Shown here in pieces: positions 1-9,200 of a stretch of 64,000 bases of DNA. Location: assembly GCA_023664625.1 (NCBI GenBank), contig JAMPFD010000002.1, forward strand, positions 92,341 through 156,340, in the 5' to 3' direction. Numbering within the stretch: position 1 is the stretch's first letter; each line of letters begins with the position of its first letter. This stretch comes from Bacillota bacterium (GTDB lineage: Bacteria; Bacteroidota; Bacteroidia; Bacteroidales; Bacteroidaceae). Under the pieces are notes generated by a model. That model worked only from the letters and a program-made list of their open reading frames with translations. It was not told the DNA's origin and did no database searches. The position numbers were made by a program, and so were the translations under genes.

Positions 1-1235
1 GCAGGACGCGGAACAGACGTGCGAAGAGATATATAGTCAAGACGCAAGGGGCCTCCTGAAAGGCATGTCAGGGTAACGGTGTCAGTAGGCTGGGTTTCCA
101 CATTATATGTCACGGAAGTAAACATCGCCTTGTCATACTTTGCTGATAAGGAAATGTCACCTACAGGATATTCCGTTCCATTGACCGTTAGGCGGAAAGT
201 ACTGTTCGTGCCAGCCGTAACACAGGCTGTCAGCACTCCCGCAGTGGCATCTCCGGGCGTTTCCAGCAGATAAGTCCTGCTCCCGCCGAGAGGTATGGTC
301 GCCGATTCGACAAGATTACGTCCTCCTTCATACCATGCATATTCATCCACCTCATACAGGCTGTGATAATCATCTGCTGCAGGATAATTGGTCTCCAGCA
401 ACTGGGCATCGCTCACAAGAAGAGGTTCTTCGTCCGACTGGGTAATGAAATAATAGCCTTTGTCTGAATAAGGATTCCGCGTCCGTACATTGGACGACAC
501 GCTTTCCCAAGACACCGGCCCCTTGCCATAGAACAGTCGTTTGCCATTCACCATGCATGAAGGCACTTCGTGCAAATCATCTGTCTCCATGATATAGTCG
601 GGCGAGAGAGTCTCCGGCACAAGGTTGCCGCCATAACCGTAAATCTTCACCTTATTAATATCCGTGAAGCCCGCCCTGCGCACCACGTCTTCCGTAAGCT
701 GGCAGAAACCGGTGGCAGGTACGGCAATCTTTGCCCACGAGCCTTCACGTAATACAGAATGGGCTGCATAACGGCCTGTGGCATCAAGTTCTGCCGAGGT
801 ACGGCGTATCACATTGGCTTTTGCCTTTGAAGAACGGTTCTTTGGAAAAGCTTCAACCTTCAGCATAAAGCTGACAAGAAACTGATACTTTCCGTTGCGG
901 AAGACTATCGGTGTAAGCGAGAAGAGCATTGAAGGGGATTTCCTGCTGACAAGGACTGTCTGCCGGACATCTGGAAGAGCAGGCGGGAGCTGTCCCGCCA
1001 GACGGTTATAACTGTCTACGTCTTTCTGCGGCATGTCCAGGAATTCAGGGTAAAGGATTTCACAGACATAGACCGAATCCTCATAATCGGGCGGCAGCGG
1101 CATATTGTGCCCCACCCTCGGCAACATGGAGTCAACATTGACATCCTCTGCCGTGAGGTTAAAAAAACGCTGTGCTCCGACGGCATCCGCCATCAGAACA
1201 AGCAGTGGAACCAATATGTAGCGTGCTGCTTTCAT
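1..1235 (-). CDS. porU: Type IX secretion system sortase PorU, N-terminal part (cut by window edge)
   Basis: The frame opens at the ATG at 1235 and stays open to the left edge, giving about 411 residues. It begins with a signal peptide (MKAARYILVPLLVLMADAVGAQ, shown here as the first 22 residues, cleavage after GAQ). The middle carries a run typical of PorU N-terminal domains: SWAKIAVPATGFCQLT, then VRRAGFTDINKVKIYGYGG, then NLVPETLSPDYIMETDDL. PorU is the C25-family (gingipain-like) cell-surface sortase that removes the C-terminal sorting domain of type IX cargo and attaches the cargo to lipopolysaccharide. The catalytic domain would lie outside the window. The gene starts 13 bp after the FAH-family gene and is probably co-transcribed with it. 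A GH3 enzyme at 26246-29338 has a C-terminus that looks like cargo for this system. Confidence 0.85.
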   Translation of the reverse strand, partial: MKAARYILVPLLVLMADAVGAQRFFNLTAEDVNVDSMLPRVGHNMPLPPDYEDSVYVCEILYPEFLDMPQKDVDSYNRLAGQLPPALPDVRQTVLVSRKSPSMLFSLTPIVFRNGKYQFLVSFMLKVEAFPKNRSSKAKANVIRRTSAELDATGRYAAHSVLREGSWAKIAVPATGFCQLTEDVVRRAGFTDINKVKIYGYGGNLVPETLSPDYIMETDDLHEVPSCMVNGKRLFYGKGPVSWESVSSNVRTRNPYSDKGYYFITQSDEEPLLVSDAQLLETNYPAADDYHSLYEVDEYAWYEGGRNLVESATIPLGGSRTYLLETPGDATAGVLTACVTAGTNSTFRLTVNGTEYPVGDISLSAKYDKAMFTSVTYNVETQPTDTVTLTCLSGGPLRLDYISLRTSVPRP

Positions 1236-1248
1236 TTTCTATCTGAAC

Positions 1249-1887
1249 CTATTTTACATGGAAATCAAGAACTTTCCGGCCTTCAAGGCATCCTTCAAGA
1301 TGATTGCCTATACTGACGGGACCTACACCTGCCGGCGTACCGGTATACAGGAGGTCTCCTGTCTTCAGTGTAAAGTACTGTGATATGTATGCAACAAGGC
1401 GGTCAACGGTATGAATCATATCCGAAGAGCATCCTTCCTGAACAGTCTTACCGTCAATATCAAGATTAAAATGTATTCCTTGAATGTCAAGGAACCTTTC
1501 TTTCTCAACGAACTCCCCTATAACAGCTGAGCCGTCAAAGCCCTTGCATATTTCCCATGGCCGTCCTTCCTCACGCAATTTCTTCTGCAATTCACGGGCC
1601 GTAAAGTCAACACCGACTGTGACAGCATCATAATAGCGGTGGGCGAAACGCTCAGGAATGCTCTTGCCGAGACGGCAGATACGCACCACCAGTTCTGTCT
1701 CATAATCAATCTGTCCCATGAATTCCGGAAGGAAAAACGGTTTACCGTCTTTCAGCAAAGCGGAGTCCGTCTTTGTGAATATGACAGGATCGCGTTCTGC
1801 GGAATCACTTGCACTCTGCTGTAATAACGCAGTTTTTATCTCTTTATTGTGTAAGGCATAATTCATGCCAACTGCAAATATCTTCAT
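1249..1887 (-). CDS. Fumarylacetoacetate hydrolase family protein (FAHD1/YcgM-like)
   Basis: This 212-residue protein is a compact single-domain member of the FAH family, which includes acylpyruvases, oxaloacetate decarboxylases/tautomerases and homoprotocatechuate-pathway isomerases. It starts MKIFAVGMNYALHNKE. The expected metal-binding acidic residues are visible in DYETELVVRI (two Glu) and in VGVDFTARELQ (Asp). The C-terminal KTGDLLYTGTPAGVGP is the family signature that closes the active site. No signal peptide is present, so it should be cytoplasmic. Exact substrate cannot be told from sequence; oxaloacetate or acylpyruvate housekeeping is the usual inference for stand-alone short members. 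It lies between the tsf terminator and porU. Confidence 0.85.
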   Translation of the reverse strand: MKIFAVGMNYALHNKEIKTALLQQSASDSAERDPVIFTKTDSALLKDGKPFFLPEFMGQIDYETELVVRICRLGKSIPERFAHRYYDAVTVGVDFTARELQKKLREEGRPWEICKGFDGSAVIGEFVEKERFLDIQGIHFNLDIDGKTVQEGCSSDMIHTVDRLVAYISQYFTLKTGDLLYTGTPAGVGPVSIGNHLEGCLEGRKVLDFHVK

Positions 1888-1894
1888 ATCTATG

Positions 1895-1927
1895 AAAAAA
1901 GCGTCAGCACCAATATGGCACTGACGC
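1895..1927 (-). terminator. Rho-independent terminator of the rplM-rpsI-rpsB-tsf unit
   Basis: A 7-bp perfect stem (GCGTCAG / CTGACGC, 1901-1907 with 1921-1927) is followed on the minus strand by TTTTTT (1895-1900). It lies 118 nt past the tsf stop and just upstream of the FAH-family start, so it separates the ribosomal transcript from the next one. Confidence 0.75.
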
Positions 1928-2044
1928 GGATATTTTGTTTCAACAAGGTGGGAACCAGACGGTTCCCGGCCTCTATAATCTCAACTGGTCCGATTCTGGA
2001 AATTCAGCCATAATGGCATATCTTTTCAGAATCCTCACGGCAGA

Positions 2045-3037
2045 TTAGTCTGCCTGAAGAGTGAAACGCTTGAAAGCCACCACGGTAAGGTCCTTGTCTG
2101 CGGCCTGAAGATACTGTGCGACAGTCTGCTTTGAATCCTGGATGAACTCCTGATTGAGGAGGCAAGATTCCTTAAAGAACTTGTTCACACGACCCTTGGC
2201 GATGTTCTCAATCATCTGCATATTGAGGCTTGCAGCCTTCTCTGCAGAGACAGTTGCGATGATTTCCTTGGCCTTGGCAACGTCCTCAGCTGTAATCCAG
2301 CCCTTGCCCATGTTTGACTCCATGTGATCTTCTGAGTCAACGTGTGCAGGATTGATGCCTGCCTTCTTCAAGGCAGCCTCAACAGCCTTGTGAACCTGCT
2401 CCTGCTTTGACTTCTCGACAGCCACATTGTACTCCTCGTCAATAGTGGCCTGTGGTACAGACTTCTCGTCAAGGGCAACAGGATTCATGGCAGCAACCTG
2501 CATTGCCACTGCATGAGCCTGCTCCGCAGCCGGCTTGTTGGTCTGTACGAGTGTACAGAGGCCGTTGCGGTTCATGTGGTTGTAAGCATCGATATTGTCA
2601 CCTTCAAGGAACATATATCCGTCAAGCTCCATCTTCTCACCTGTAACACCGGAACGTTCTACGACAGCGTCAGCGACTTTCTGTCCGTTAGCGAGTGTGA
2701 GGTTGGACACCTCTTCTACAGACTGAGCCTTTGCTGCAACGGCAGCATCAAGGATATCCTGTGTCAGTTTAATATAGTCTGCGCCATTTGCAACGAAGTC
2801 TGTCTCACACTTCAAAGCGATGATAGCAGCGAAGCCCTCACCGACTTTGGCAAGCACGCAACCGTTTGATGTCTCACGGTCAGCACGCTTTGCTGCGATA
2901 GCCTGACCTTTCTGGCGGAGGATATCCTTAGCCTTGTCCATATCGCCCTCAGCCTCTGTGAGAGCTTTCTTAACATCAGCAAGACCAGCACCGGTCATGG
3001 CGCGGAGCTTTTTGATGTCTTCCATTGATACAGCCAT
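2045..3037 (-). CDS. tsf: Elongation factor Ts
   Basis: EF-Ts is the guanine-nucleotide exchange factor for EF-Tu. The start chosen is the ATG at 3037 (MAVSMEDIKKLRAMTGAG), giving 330 residues; the open frame runs further upstream but that extension is not EF-Ts-like and covers the intergenic hairpin. The N-terminal UBA-like domain with LRAMTGAGLADVKKAL and the ALKCETDFVA motif of the core domain are diagnostic. The 330-residue length is longer than E. coli EF-Ts (283) because of an insertion in the second half of the core. It lies 85 bp downstream of rpsB, the usual arrangement, and is followed by a terminator at 1895-1927. Confidence 0.97.
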   Translation of the reverse strand: MAVSMEDIKKLRAMTGAGLADVKKALTEAEGDMDKAKDILRQKGQAIAAKRADRETSNGCVLAKVGEGFAAIIALKCETDFVANGADYIKLTQDILDAAVAAKAQSVEEVSNLTLANGQKVADAVVERSGVTGEKMELDGYMFLEGDNIDAYNHMNRNGLCTLVQTNKPAAEQAHAVAMQVAAMNPVALDEKSVPQATIDEEYNVAVEKSKQEQVHKAVEAALKKAGINPAHVDSEDHMESNMGKGWITAEDVAKAKEIIATVSAEKAASLNMQMIENIAKGRVNKFFKESCLLNQEFIQDSKQTVAQYLQAADKDLTVVAFKRFTLQAD

Positions 3038-3066
3038 TGTATTTCTTTTATTTAATGGGTTAAGAA

Positions 3067-3105
3067 GATGTAAAGATGCAAAACTTTTTTTTGCATCTTT
3101 ACATC
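3067..3105 (-). promoter_or_regulatory. Long perfect hairpin between rpsB and tsf
   Basis: GATGTAAAGATGCAAA at 3067-3082 is matched by its exact complement at 3090-3105. The pairing extends one more base, giving about 17 bp with a 5-nt loop. No U-tract follows it on the minus strand, so it is not a standard intrinsic terminator. A stem at this place could act as a partial attenuator, an RNase processing site or an mRNA stabiliser that sets the rpsB:tsf ratio. Confidence 0.6.
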
Positions 3106-3122
3106 TGTCTGTATTAAAAATA

Positions 3123-3920
3123 TTACTCAGCAGTTGCCTCTGCTTCAGCCTTGCGTGCACGTCCTGCGCGCTTCTTTCCCTCTGCAGCTTCCTCAGCCTG
3201 CTCTGCAGCAGCCTTCTCGTCAGCCTTCTCAGCCTTGCGCTCCTCAAGACCCTCTGCAATTGCCTGGCAGCAAGCTCCGAGGATAGCGTTGACAGAGTCC
3301 TTGGCGTCATCGTTTGCCGGGATTGGGAAGTTAACCTTGTTAGGGTCAGAGTTTGTATCGCAGATGGCAAACACAGGGATACCCAGACGATGTGCCTCAG
3401 CAATAGCGATGTGCTCCTTTGCAACGTCGATAACGAACAGTGCTGACGGGAGACGTGTCAGGTCAGCGATAGAACCGAGGTTCTTCTCAAGCTTTGCACG
3501 CTGGCGTGAGATCTGAAGAAGTTCACGCTTGGAGAGGTTTGAGAATGTACCGTCAGCCATCATCTTATCGATGTTCGTCATTTTCTTGATAGCCTTACGT
3601 ATTGTAGGGAAGTTAGTGAGCATACCGCCCGCCCAACGTTCGTTGACGTATGGCATGTTTACGCTTGCTGCCTTCTCGGCAACAATGTCCTTAGCCTGTT
3701 TTTTAGTAGCGACGAACAGGATTTTCTTTCCTGACTTTGCAATCTGCTTGAGAGCCTCTGCTGCAGTGTCTGTCATAGCGACAGTCTTGTGCAGGTCTAT
3801 GATATGAATGCCGTTACGCTCCATGAAGATATAAGGAGCCATAGCCGGGTTCCACTTGCGGCGGAGGTGTCCGAAATGACAGCCTGCCTGAAGTAACTGG
3901 TCAAAATTTGTTCTTGCCAT
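3123..3920 (-). CDS. rpsB: 30S ribosomal protein S2
   Basis: This 265-residue protein starts MARTNFDQLLQAGCHFGHL and contains WNPAMAPYIF, the TKKQAK segment and the RWAGGMLTNF motif of bacterial uS2. The C-terminus carries a low-complexity basic/alanine-rich tail (roughly residues 228-265, EERKAEKADEKAAAEQAEEA and on) that is typical of Bacteroidota S2. The gap to rpsI (147 bp) contains a small hairpin (3993-4000 with 4104-like complement at 4004-4011), a possible S2 leader, but this is not strong. Confidence 0.97.
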   Translation of the reverse strand: MARTNFDQLLQAGCHFGHLRRKWNPAMAPYIFMERNGIHIIDLHKTVAMTDTAAEALKQIAKSGKKILFVATKKQAKDIVAEKAASVNMPYVNERWAGGMLTNFPTIRKAIKKMTNIDKMMADGTFSNLSKRELLQISRQRAKLEKNLGSIADLTRLPSALFVIDVAKEHIAIAEAHRLGIPVFAICDTNSDPNKVNFPIPANDDAKDSVNAILGACCQAIAEGLEERKAEKADEKAAAEQAEEAAEGKKRAGRARKAEAEATAE

Positions 3921-4067
3921 TTTTCTGAATTTGTTTACGTTCTTTTTAATTCTTTGTTAGAATCAGCCGACGGGTAGCCTTACGGGTCTCGCCGGTTTAG
4001 ATGCTAAACTGCCGTTCTCTTCTGAAAAGCCTTTACTATTATATATAATAATGTAAATCTTCCCGGT

Positions 4068-4454
4068 TTAACGCTTAGAGAACTGGAAGCGGCGGCGTGC
4101 CTTCGGCTGGCCCGGCTTCTTACGCTCTACAGAACGTGCGTCGCGTGTGACGAAGCCTGCTGCGCGGAGAGCCTTCTTGTCATCGGCGTTGATCTTGATG
4201 AGTGCGCGTGCGATAGCGAGGCGGAGAGCCTGGCTCTGGCCTGTAAAGCCGCCACCGTCAAGGTTAGCCTTGATGTCATACTTCTCTGCTACCTCAAGGA
4301 GCTGAAGTGGCTGCTTAACCACGTACTGGAGGATAGCTGATGGGAAGTACTCTGTTAATTCCTTCTTGTTGATTGTGATCTTGCCTGTACCTTCTGTGAG
4401 ATACACACGAGCTACAGAGCTCTTACGGCGACCGAGTGCATTAATCTGTTCCAT
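4068..4454 (-). CDS. rpsI: 30S ribosomal protein S9
   Basis: This 128-residue uS9 protein starts MEQINALGRRKSSVARV and ends with the universal basic tail KARRRFQFSKR. The C-terminal Lys-Arg reaches the P-site tRNA in the ribosome. It lies 13 bp downstream of rplM, the conserved rplM-rpsI pair. Confidence 0.97.
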   Translation of the reverse strand: MEQINALGRRKSSVARVYLTEGTGKITINKKELTEYFPSAILQYVVKQPLQLLEVAEKYDIKANLDGGGFTGQSQALRLAIARALIKINADDKKALRAAGFVTRDARSVERKKPGQPKARRRFQFSKR

Positions 4455-4467
4455 CTTTACCTGCTAA

Positions 4468-4929
4468 TTATTTGTACTGGTTAATATCAATAGCCTTTGG
4501 CTGCTGAGCCTGCTGCTGGTGCTCTGTTCCCTCGTAGACATAGAGGTTGTTGAGCAGATGACGGCCGAGCGGACCCTTCGGGAGCATACCCTTCACTGCA
4601 TGACGGAGCATTTTCTCCACACCGTCCTTCTTTGTACGGAGCTGTGCCGGAGTAGAGAAACGCTGTCCACCAGGATAGCCTGTGTAACGTGTGTAGACTT
4701 TGTCTGTCTCCTTTTTGCCGGTGAAAACGACCTTAGCGGCATTGATGATGATAACGTTGTCACCACAATCTACATGAGGGGTGAAGTTTGGCTTGTACTT
4801 ACCGCGGATGAGCTTAGCCACCTTTGAAGCGAGACGACCAACAACCTGGTCTGTTGCGTCAACCACAACCCACTCCTTCTTAGCTGTCTCCTTGTTCGCG
4901 GAAATAGTCTTGTAACTTAAAGTGTTCAT
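4468..4929 (-). CDS. rplM: 50S ribosomal protein L13
   Basis: uL13, 153 residues from the ATG at 4929 (MNTLSYKTISANKETAKKEW). An upstream in-frame ATG at 4992 would add 21 unrelated residues and would destroy the leader hairpin, so it is rejected. Family motifs visible are WVVVDATDQVVGRLAS, the RGKYKPNFTPHVDCGD segment, and GMLPKGPLGR. It is the first gene of the rplM-rpsI-rpsB-tsf unit and is preceded by a 140-nt leader. Confidence 0.97.
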   Translation of the reverse strand: MNTLSYKTISANKETAKKEWVVVDATDQVVGRLASKVAKLIRGKYKPNFTPHVDCGDNVIIINAAKVVFTGKKETDKVYTRYTGYPGGQRFSTPAQLRTKKDGVEKMLRHAVKGMLPKGPLGRHLLNNLYVYEGTEHQQQAQQPKAIDINQYK

Positions 4930-5075
4930 TTCTTCAATTAAAATATTACTACTAAAAAACGTTCTTCTGTGCGCAGATTCCCTAACCGCCATGCACGGCC
5001 AAATGCATGACTATTAACACTACGGCACAAGGAGGCTCTAAGAAAACCTCCAGGCATAATCGGACTGCAAAGTTA
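4930..5075 (-). promoter_or_regulatory. rplM promoter (-7 box) and structured L13 leader
   Basis: TAACTTTG on the minus strand (5068-5075) matches the Bacteroidota -7 consensus TAnnTTTG; a good -33 TTTG is not evident. The roughly 140-nt leader contains GGAGG...CCTCC (a stem with its arms near 5028-5055) and CATGCA (4990-4995) paired with TGCATG (5004-5009). Structured L13 leaders that mediate autogenous control are described in Bacteroidia; that this is one is an inference from position and hairpins. Confidence 0.5.
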
Positions 5076-5223
5076 CAACTTTTAAAAGAGTTTCGTACAT
5101 TTTTATATACACAGATAACAAACTTTTAAATTTAAATAACAATTATCTTATCAAAATGACTTCCAATATACAGGCAGACAGACATGAATTCACTATCAAT
5201 ATCAGGTCATATCATAAGTAACC

Positions 5224-5720
5224 AAGTTACTGTTGGAAATTAGTTTATACTAAAAACGCAGTTATTTTTCAGGCGGTTAGTGTACGGAACCGAAGGAGCA
5301 ATGCGGGCATGGTGACTGAGTGACAACTTTCCCGACAAGCCATACGGGCAGAGCGAAACTTATTTCAGCTATGCCGTGGCAAGGGACAGTGCGCGTAGCG
5401 TCAGCAAGCGAGTGCACTGACTGACAAAAAAGAACGTTTTCGTTAAGCCAAATGAGCAGAGTTAAGTTCACTTAAACTCTGCCATGGCGAGAAAAGGTAG
5501 AATGAAATTCAACGTTTTCGTTAAGCCGGATGAGCAGAGTTAAGTTCACTTGAGCTCTGCCATGGCGAGAAAAGGTAGAATGAAATTCAACGTTTTCATT
5601 AAGCCGGATGAGCAGAACGAAACTCGTTTCAGTTATGCCATGGCGAGAAAAGTAGAATGAAATTCAACAAGTTTTAGTGAAAAAACATCATATTATAAAA
5701 TAATTATCAATAGTTACTTA
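5224..5720. mobile_element. MITE-like element with internal 78-bp tandem repeats
   Basis: The ends are imperfect inverted repeats: aagttactgttggaaatta at 5224-5242 and, on the other strand, taagtaactattgataatt ending at 5720. Inside, three tandem 78-bp units start at 5433, 5511 and 5589. Each begins aacgttttc, carries a gcagagttaagt / acttaaactctgc-type inverted repeat, and ends gtagaatgaaattc. A fourth, diverged unit lies just before them (about 5330-5390). No ORF encodes a transposase. A shorter copy with a single unit is at 29711-29966. Confidence 0.7.
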
Positions 5721-5800
5721 TTGAAAATCATTTTATAATTGATTATTTTCTTGCTAAGGCTTATTCTTTTGGGTATAAACTGATTTTCAACAGCTGCTTA
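5712..5800. repeat. Short palindromic MITE-like copy abutting the larger element
   Basis: TTGAAAATCA at 5721-5730 is exactly complementary to TGATTTTCAA at 5781-5790, and the outer flanks (agttactta, and cagctgctta on the right) resemble the aagtaactg termini of the larger family. It shares its left end with the right end of the 5224-5720 copy. Confidence 0.5.
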
Positions 5801-5947
5801 TTCATCAAGCATCTCTTTGGAATCACAAAACGGACAGACAGAACAAGAAAAGACATGATTGAAAAGCTATCTCCGACAGTATATATCCATGTTCAGGAAT
5901 ACAGTGAAAGGAGGTATGACTGTCCAAACACGACCTGGCGCAAAACG

Positions 5948-6026
5948 AAAGGTAACGGTTCGCATTGTAAAAGGTTACCTTTGACCATGCTAAGGGTTAC
6001 CTTTTATATTGCAGATCGTTACCTTT
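5948..6026 (+). repeat. 22-bp-period GTTACCTTT array, cluster A
   Basis: GTTACCTTT begins at 5974, 5996 and 6018, exactly 22 bp apart. A reverse-orientation copy (AAAGGTAAC) is at 5948-5956, forming an inverted pair with the first forward copy. The intervening bases also resemble each other (gaccatgct, ttatattgca). Related arrays are at 13537-13633, 25819-25868 and 40855-40930. Confidence 0.75.
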
Positions 6027-6076
6027 TGTCCGCCCGAAAGCATACATATATCTGCAATGCTGATTTACAGTACACA

Positions 6077-6124
6077 ATAAGAAGCCATGTATCAGGATAT
6101 TCCTCCTTATACATGGCTTCTTAT
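6077..6124 (-). terminator. Strong hairpin downstream of the GH137/GH2 gene
   Basis: Sixteen perfect base pairs (ATAAGAAGCCATGTAT at 6077-6092 with its complement at 6109-6124) and a 16-nt loop lie about 105 nt beyond the stop of the GH fusion gene. The following tract is only moderately T-rich, so it may be a terminator or a 3'-end stabiliser. It is the natural end of the enzyme operon. Confidence 0.55.
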
Positions 6125-6230
6125 CATTGCAAGACAAAGGTTCTGCCACTTACTGCCCGTATGCCTGTCTATGATAAGACGGACAGTGCGGAATCCATAT
6201 TGTCACATAGATAAAATACGTCTGCAGCGG

Positions 6231-9200
6231 TCACTGCACTTCAAGATACTCAAACTCGACAGGGGTCGCGCCGACAATAGGTTTCTTCGTACCCGGCATA
6301 AGGAGCTGCACCTGATAATTGCCTGCGTTAATCTGCGTTCCGGTAGTGGTGGAGACGAGCTTGAACTTCTTTGGAGTGGTAGGGAACTTCATCTCACGGT
6401 CTACGAGGACAGCACCTTTCTGGTCTACTATACGGAGCTGTGCCGCTACCGGTGCACCAACGTTCTTGTAACGGAAGCGCAGGGCGTACTCGCGTGCGAC
6501 ACCGGGAGTGATGATGAATTCCTTCTTCTTGCTGAGCGTATAGCGTGATGCCGGGAAAGCCTCTTCCTCGGCGGGAAGCATGGTCTTCGGGAGTTTCTCC
6601 ACCCTGTCACCGTCAATTTTTGCCCAGAAACTTTCCTCGCTCTTGTCAGCAAGAGGCTTTACTGAGGTGTCCGAAGTACGTATGGCAATGGCGGAGATGA
6701 CAGCCTGTCCCGCCTTGACTTCAGGGAAAGAGAGGGTGAGCACACCACCTTTCACCTCTGCCTCCACCGTCTTGCGGAAAGCTCCCGCATGACCGGCCTC
6801 TGCCCAAAGGTCAACATCCTCTGCCTTAACCTCGCCGTTCACGGCTACGGAGAAAAGGCGTTCGCCCTCGCAGTCGGTCTTTATTCCTCCGCCAAGTCCG
6901 AGCCATGGCTCTGCGAAATAGAGTTCAACGGTGTAACTGCCGTCAGGGAGAGGGAAACCATAGCTGAGTTTATGACGTCCGAAGCGGAAAGTGCTGAAGA
7001 GTCCCCAGTCACGTGTACCATGAATCGGCTCAGATATAGTGCCCTGAGAAGCACGGATACCGTCCCATGAACTGCTGTAAGCGAGGTTGTCTCCCTGCCA
7101 TCTGTTGCCGAAAGTGTCGGTATATGAGTCACCGCCACAGTTGAGACGGAGGACGTAGTTCTCATTTTCAGCGGGCTGAAGGCTTACAGGGTGCATGTCG
7201 GCAGCAACAGGTACGACGGAAGAGCCGGCATAAAGATTCTCGAAACCGGGAGCCTGAGGCAGCCCGTCAAGGATTATGACATCCTCGGCAACGGCCTTCC
7301 CCCCTCTGAAGCCTACGGCGCGGAGCACGTTATACTCGATGAGGCGGTGTTCCCAGAACATGTGTGTCCCCGGCTTGCGTGCGTTTTTCTTTCTTCCGAG
7401 ATACCGGCTGTCATCGCCACTGTTGTAGAGGCGCACGCTGTCACAGTTGGAATAGACAGCGATATCCGTACGGCGAGCACCTGTTTTCTTAAAGCGGTCA
7501 GCCCATGTATGGCTGTTTATGTAGACCATCGGGTCAACATCAGGGGAGACATAGCTTGACCTGTACATGTAATAGACATCCGCAGGCTGCTCCCATGAGG
7601 TAAGAAGTCCCTTGTAGTTCACAGGACCTATCTTGTCCGCCATGCGGTAGGCTCCGTCAGGCTGGACACGTCCCGGATTGTCATGTGTTGCGAAAATCCA
7701 CTGATAATGTCCGCAGACACTGTCGCGTGCTTCCTCCGCAAGACGGACTTTCGTCTCAAGAAGGTCTGTGGCACGTTCCTCGCTATATGACTTTTCCTTA
7801 CGGAGAGAATCGACAGGAGCCTCGCTGTGCAGACCGATTGTCCGCCATGCGCCGTATTCGCCGTTGAGAAGCTGGTTCGGCTGTTTCAGTTCCTTGTCGT
7901 AGTTGAGTGCCGTTCCGCCGTAGGTTCCGCTCCAGTTCTGAATGACATTCCAGTCGGAGCCTTCTCCGCCGTTACAGGTAGTGACGGGCCGGCGTGCAGG
8001 ATCAAGTTCCTTTATGATGGCTGTACACTCCTCGGCAAAGTCTTTCGGAAGAGTCGATTCGTTCTGCAAGCCCCACATCACAACGGAAGGTGAGTTACGG
8101 CGTTCCTTTATATACTGACGCAGAAGCTGCTTGAAATTCTCGCGAAACTGCGGCGTGTCGTACCAGATATGTGCCGAGAACTGGCTCCAGAAGAGCACTC
8201 CCTGCTTGTCAGCCAACTGCTGATAGAGGAGGTTATGCGGCTGGTGGGCCTCACGATAGGCATTAAAACCTGCCTGGCGGATGAGTTTCATGCGCGACTC
8301 TATCTGCTCATTGCAGAACGCGTGGCTGCCGCCGAACAGGTGGTCATAGTCGCACGTACCGTTGATGAACACCGGTTTGCCGTTAAGATAAAAACGGTTG
8401 TCACCGTCGTTGCGCATAAGAGGCCATGAGAAAGTACGTATGCCGTACGGTGTCTCCACCTGATCGGTGGTCTTGCCGTCACGCTTCACCATTGAGACAA
8501 TCTTATAAAGATAAGGGTCTTCCTGAGACCACAGTGTCGGAGAGCCGACTTCTGCCTGCTGACGGACTGTCTTTGTCTCGCCCGGATTGAGGCGAATCTT
8601 GTCGGTACAACGGAAGACACGTTTGCCGGAAGCCATATTGAAATTGTTCACAATCTCAAATTCAGCCGCCGTGGTGCCGTAGTTCTTCACCTCCGTCTCT
8701 ATGAAAACAGAGTCACAGGTTTCGTTGTTCCAGACATGGACTCCGAAAGGTTCTATCCGAACCTCGTCTGTTTCCACAAGGCTTACGGGACGATATATGC
8801 CGAAAGGCTGGGAGCCTTCGGAGAAGCCCCATTCGGAAGAGCATCCTCCGCATACCCAAGGCATGTCGGTGATGAGTTCAGGATGGTCGCAAAGTACCGT
8901 CAGACGATTGTCACCGTCCTTTATGCAGTCAGTGACATCTAACGTATACGTCAGTCTGCCGACAGGTTTTCTGTCAAACTTCTTGCCATTGACGGTCACC
9001 GTGGCATAAGAGCCGACTCCCTCGAAATAAAGGAAATAGCGTTTCCCCGCCGCAGGACTGGCAAAGAAAATCTTCTCGTAAAGTGCCGAACCGTGGAGGT
9101 TTCCGTGCTTTTTCTGACTGTATCCGTAGTAGTCATCCCAGTTATGAGGAACGTCACCCGTCCAGACCTTGCCTGTTGCGGCTGTATCGGTGGAGGTTAC

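Noticed and set aside
3038-3424. N-terminal extension of EF-Ts
   Set aside because: The extra 129 residues are the out-of-frame shadow of rpsB plus the intergenic hairpin; EF-Ts proteins start at MAVSMED or equivalent.
5224-5720. An insertion sequence with transposase
   Set aside because: No frame inside any copy encodes a transposase-like protein; the element is non-autonomous at best.
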